From Bacillota bacterium (lineage in GTDB: Bacteria > Sysuimicrobiota > Sysuimicrobiia > Sysuimicrobiales > Segetimicrobiaceae), in the NCBI GenBank assembly GCA_021324975.1, contig JAJPIA010000117.1, positions 1 through 33,970 on the forward strand: a stretch of 33,970 bases of DNA, written 5' to 3'. Numbering within the stretch: position 1 is the first letter of the stretch; each line of letters begins with the position of its first letter. The translations under genes and the position numbers were made by a program. Positions 32,768-33,970 of this stretch are shown here, in pieces. Below the pieces are notes generated by a model. It made no database searches. It saw only the letters and a program-made list of their open reading frames with translations, and was not told the DNA's origin.

Positions 32768-33970
32768 CTACGACGGAATGATCGGCAGCACGACGTGGGA
32801 CGGGTGCGCGCGATCGAGGTAGACGGCGTTGTGTGCGACCACGCTCCACGTGTGCCGCCCCACAGGCTCGCCCGTGTTCGGATTCACGTCGAATCGCGGA
32901 AAGTTACTGCTGGACACGTCGAGCCGGATCCGGTGTCGCGCCTGGAACAGGTTGCTGGTCGGCGGCAGTGCGATGGTTACGCGCGACACGTCTCCCGGGG
33001 TCAACAATTCCTCGCGCTCCCAGCCCTTCCGATACCGCGTCCGGATGATCGAGTCCACGAGGTTCAGGTGGTAGCCTTCGGGGTAATCCGCGGTCGGCGG
33101 GTACACATCGATCAGCTTGGCCGTGAAATCCGTGTCAACTGCCGACGAGGAGATCCAGAGGTGGACGACGGTTGGCCCGGTAACCTCAATCCCGGCGGCG
33201 AGCGGGGGCGTTTGAAATACCAGGACGTCGGGCCGCTCGGCGAGTGCCGGATACGGGTAGCGGGCGGCGACGAGTCCCGGCCGTTCCTGCTGGTGCGCGC
33301 CCCCAAGCGGCACGACGCTTCGCATCCGTGCGCGCGGCGTGATGTACGCGCGGTTCATCCCCTCGCCGGGGTGGACCATCTCAAAGAAGCCGGTGACGGC
33401 TCCGGCGATCGTGGGCACCGGGTGTCTCGGGTCGTGAAGAAAGCGCGCCGGCGGGTCGTCCGCGGTCGGCGCGTCGGGACTGAGACCTCCGCCACCCCGT
33501 AAGTAGTACGGCGTGTACCGCGTGCGGGCGAGCGGCCACCCGCGCTCGGTCCGCCACTGCCCCCCGTGGTAGAGGTGCCCCTCGGCCGTCTTCCGCCCAT
33601 CCCCCCCGCCCATGACGAAAATGCGCACTGCGGGATCATCCTCGACGCCGTTTGGCGTGTCCTTGAGCCACCGGTCGAACCACCGGAGCCGCTCCCGGTT
33701 GTATGCGTCATCACCCCAGAGGGCGCTCGCGCCAAATTCCACGTCGCCGGAGACGCTCTCCCCGGCGCCACGCATGGAATAGTGGGTCCAGGGGCCGATG
33801 ATGAGCCGTTGCGGAGACGTGTTCTTGCTCGCCATCGCGGCGAAATAGCCGGTCATGGCGCCTGCAAACGGGTCGTACCACCCGCCGCTATAGACGCCCG
33901 GAACGTCCGCGTGGCGGTCGAAGTAGCGCTCCTGGTCGCAACTTTCCTGTTGCCAGAACTCATCGTACGC
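32768..33970 (-). CDS. CocE/NonD family hydrolase (partial, N-terminus beyond window)
   Basis: C-terminal 400 residues of a second S15/CocE-type alpha/beta-hydrolase; the frame stays open to the right edge. The nucleophile Ser region is outside the window. The acid Asp in YSGGWYDPFAG and the His in IIGPWTHYSMRG are visible. The jelly-roll domain has IEVTGPTVVHLWISSSAVDT, DFTAKLIDVYPP and RIRLDVSSSNFPRFDVN. It is related to but clearly different from the copy at 29915. It is the first visible gene of the leftward catabolic operon, so the promoter and possibly more genes lie to the right. Confidence 0.92.
   Translation of the reverse strand, partial: AYDEFWQQESCDQERYFDRHADVPGVYSGGWYDPFAGAMTGYFAAMASKNTSPQRLIIGPWTHYSMRGAGESVSGDVEFGASALWGDDAYNRERLRWFDRWLKDTPNGVEDDPAVRIFVMGGGDGRKTAEGHLYHGGQWRTERGWPLARTRYTPYYLRGGGGLSPDAPTADDPPARFLHDPRHPVPTIAGAVTGFFEMVHPGEGMNRAYITPRARMRSVVPLGGAHQQERPGLVAARYPYPALAERPDVLVFQTPPLAAGIEVTGPTVVHLWISSSAVDTDFTAKLIDVYPPTADYPEGYHLNLVDSIIRTRYRKGWEREELLTPGDVSRVTIALPPTSNLFQARHRIRLDVSSSNFPRFDVNPNTGEPVGRHTWSVVAHNAVYLDRAHPSHVVLPIIPS

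Noticed and set aside
1-33970. CRISPR array or complete insertion sequence
   Set aside because: No regularly spaced repeats, no transposase or integrase motifs and no terminal inverted repeats with target duplications were seen.

Overview
The window is GC-rich bacterial DNA with long, tightly packed genes and many GTG/TTG starts. A ylxM-ffh-rpsP-khpA-ylqD-rimM-trmD-rplS run joined to smc-ftsY points to a Terrabacteria-type lineage (a high-GC Firmicutes-like, Chloroflexota-like or candidate-phylum bacterium). The taxon cannot be fixed from this piece alone.

Region A (1-11384, all minus strand) is one long gene train. Read in transcription order it is: HTH regulator, GT4 glycosyltransferase, smc, ftsY, ylxM, an RsmC/YbxB-type methyltransferase, ffh, rpsP, khpA, ylqD, rimM, trmD, rplS (cut by the window edge). 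Many junctions overlap by 1-8 bases. It combines chromosome organisation (SMC), co-translational membrane targeting (Ffh/FtsY) and ribosome maturation. Internal promoters are visible before rplS and before ylxM. The smc reading frame is broken once, near codon 101.

Region B (11385-18100) is ordinary accessory metabolism. It holds a class III CoA-transferase divergent from a TPR-LuxR regulator with a 29-nt near-perfect palindrome between them, a DUF1059 protein beside a berberine-bridge-type FAD oxidase, a small coiled-coil membrane protein, and an EamA exporter.

Region C (18102-21305) starts with a tRNA-Pro(CGG) gene that has a clear promoter. The last 15 bases of the tRNA and the bases after it are duplicated about 3.07 kb downstream (20 identical bases, then 12 of 17). 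Between the copies lie a mazEF toxin-antitoxin pair with its own promoter and a palindrome, an MmgE/PrpD gene and the stump of an amidohydrolase. This looks like a tRNA-associated genomic island, now without a visible integrase.

Region D (21407-33970, all minus strand) is a co-directional catabolic operon. In transcription order it is: CocE/NonD hydrolase (start beyond the window), sarcosine-oxidase-like flavoenzyme with the covalent-flavin cysteine, second CocE/NonD hydrolase, HyuA, N-acyl-D-amino-acid-deacylase-type amidohydrolase, HyuB, threonine aldolase, second HyuB. The enzyme set fits ATP-dependent opening of a hydantoin-like ring, removal of an N-substituent, oxidation of an N-methyl amino acid and handling of glycine. 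It recalls the N-methylhydantoin to sarcosine to glycine branch of creatinine breakdown, but this is inference.
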